Shown: positions 63,252 through 64,000 of the stretch, one piece after another
How the letters are laid out: each line of letters begins with the position of its first letter
How positions within the stretch are numbered: position 1 is the first letter of the stretch
Source of the DNA: Aliamphritea spongicola
GTDB taxonomy: Bacteria; Pseudomonadota; Gammaproteobacteria; Pseudomonadales; Balneatricaceae
Direction of reading: 5' to 3'
DNA: 64,000 nucleotides
Assembly (NCBI GenBank): GCA_024347235.1
Contig: AP025283.1
Span: forward strand, 4,464,001 to 4,528,000
The notes under the pieces: generated by a model
What the model was told of the DNA's origin: nothing
What the model saw: only the letters and a program-made list of their open reading frames with translations
The model's database searches: none
Made by a program: the position numbers and the translations under genes

Positions 63252-63568
63252 AAGTATTCTCGGTCAGGCGGCGGGCAGACCCGCTGTAAAAATAAAATAC
63301 CGCTACAGAATCCTGAAGAAACAATAAGATAGCCCGTTACGGACAGTATATATTCAGCCCTGACAAAGCCACCGTAAGCAGCGAAATGCCAAACACCGAA
63401 CCGGCTATGCAAAATGACAGGAAATCTGTTGCGAAGATGTTCTACATCCTAGCATTAACAGGTAGCATTCTCTATGCGGACAACCCGGAGAGACTGTGAA
63501 TTTGCTCCCCGCGTTGCATTCGCCTTTAAAGCTATGTTAAACAAGAGCCTTTACCGCCGGTAACCGTT
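63252..63568. other. Divergent intergenic region
   Basis: About 317 bases lie between divergent ygfB and the coiled-coil gene, presumably holding both promoters. No strong dyads or coding frames stand out. Confidence 0.5.
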
Positions 63569-63778
63569 ATGAGCGAGCAAGATCTGCGCACCCTTGAGAG
63601 CCAAGTCGAGCAACTGATCCAGTACTGTCAGCGACTGGAACTGGAAAACCGTCGCCTGCACCGGTCGGAAACTCAGCTGAAAGAAGAACGTAACCGTTTG
63701 CAACAGTTACACAACGACACCCGCAAACGTGTTGATGCGATGATCACCCGCCTGAAATCACTGGAACAGGAAGCATGA
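63569..63778 (+). CDS. TIGR02449-like coiled-coil protein
   Basis: This is 69 residues, almost wholly coiled coil with heptads (LRTLESQVEQLIQYCQRLELENRRLHRSETQLKEERNRLQQ) and a C-terminal VDAMITRLKSLEQEA. The size and position directly before zapA match the TIGR02449 family, which resembles ZapB. Its stop overlaps the zapA start by four bases (ATGA). Confidence 0.85.
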   Translation: MSEQDLRTLESQVEQLIQYCQRLELENRRLHRSETQLKEERNRLQQLHNDTRKRVDAMITRLKSLEQEA

Positions 63779-64000
63779 GTAAAGCTAAAAATATCGCGGT
63801 ACAGCTTCTCGATAAAGAGTACGTGATTGCCTGTCCGGAAGAAGCCGAAGCCGAACTGCAACAGGCTGCTGCTCACCTGAACAGCAAACTGCAGGAAATT
63901 AAATCCTCCGGCAAAATTATCGGCATGGAGCGCATTGCGATTATGGCTGCGCTGAATATTTCACATGAATATATCGCTTTCAGACAACAACAGCCGGAAA
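63775..64000 (+). CDS. zapA: Cell division protein ZapA, partial
   Basis: The start MSKAKNIAVQLLDKEYVIACPEEAEAELQQAAAHLN matches ZapA, followed by SSGKIIGMERIAIMAALNISHEY. The gene runs off the right edge with about 75 codons visible. ZapA bundles FtsZ filaments. The 6S RNA gene is usually downstream of zapA, but here it would lie outside the window. Confidence 0.93.
   Translation, partial: MSKAKNIAVQLLDKEYVIACPEEAEAELQQAAAHLNSKLQEIKSSGKIIGMERIAIMAALNISHEYIAFRQQQPE

Overview
The window looks like a chromosomal segment of a marine-type gammaproteobacterium, probably near the Oceanospirillales. The case rests on gene orders typical of gammaproteobacteria: ygfB-pepP-ubiH-ubiI followed by gcvH, hslV-hslU-DUF971-ubiE-ubiJ, yqiA-parE-parC, and argS followed by a SPOR protein. 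An NADH-dehydrogenase-like/SelD fusion and an MsrA-MsrB fusion are also present. I cannot name a species. More than two dozen conserved genes carry apparent +1/-1 frameshifts, mostly in short homopolymers, so I read these as sequencing or assembly errors and annotate each gene as one interrupted CDS.

Layout. 1-3.4 kb (minus strand): a Flp/Tad-type pilin and pseudopilin cluster running off the left edge, plus a trypsin-like protease. 3.5-3.9 kb: a tRNA operon (Ser, Asn, Lys, Lys). 4.1-10.1 kb (plus): CvfB-like S1 protein, thiolase-like protein, a candidate Fur-controlled small RNA, the SelD fusion and exported MsrAB. 10.1-15.7 kb: a repeat-rich GIY-YIG-like protein, an aminotransferase plus beta-keto-acid cleavage enzyme pair with a divergent LysR regulator, and a small exported protein. 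15.9-20.8 kb: a complete branched-chain amino-acid ABC operon (livJ/K-H-M-G-F). 21-32.3 kb: a small CxxC protein, parC/parE/yqiA, ilvY, a thioesterase, phnN and ilvIH. 32.7-46.7 kb: rlmJ, malic enzyme, rpmE, priA, argS, a SPOR protein, hslVU behind a clear sigma-32-type promoter, ubiE/ubiJ, hemJ, an FAH-family hydrolase and ppnP. 46.8-47.8 kb: two small envelope proteins. 47.8-51.9 kb: an AT-rich accessory island. 52.3-64 kb: serA, a second CxxC protein, a GAF-LuxR regulator, an aldo-keto reductase, rlmI, gcvH, the ubiquinone/pepP operon, and a TIGR02449-like coiled-coil gene followed by zapA, which is cut by the window end.

The most interesting parts are these. (1) The island at 47.8-51.9 kb has a small HTH protein behind a palindrome array, then a SIR2-domain protein translationally coupled to a large protein of about 780 residues with no recognisable motif. 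It looks like a two-gene anti-phage defence system whose second component I cannot place. (2) At 6272-6457 a Fur-box-like promoter, two hairpins and a strong terminator form an apparently undescribed iron-responsive small RNA candidate. (3) Two paralogous small proteins with paired CxxC motifs and a VPHQW motif share an upstream 10-mer although they lie 33 kb apart. (4) A GIY-YIG-like domain is joined to a Lys/Ala-rich tail carrying four copies of one 12-residue helix motif.
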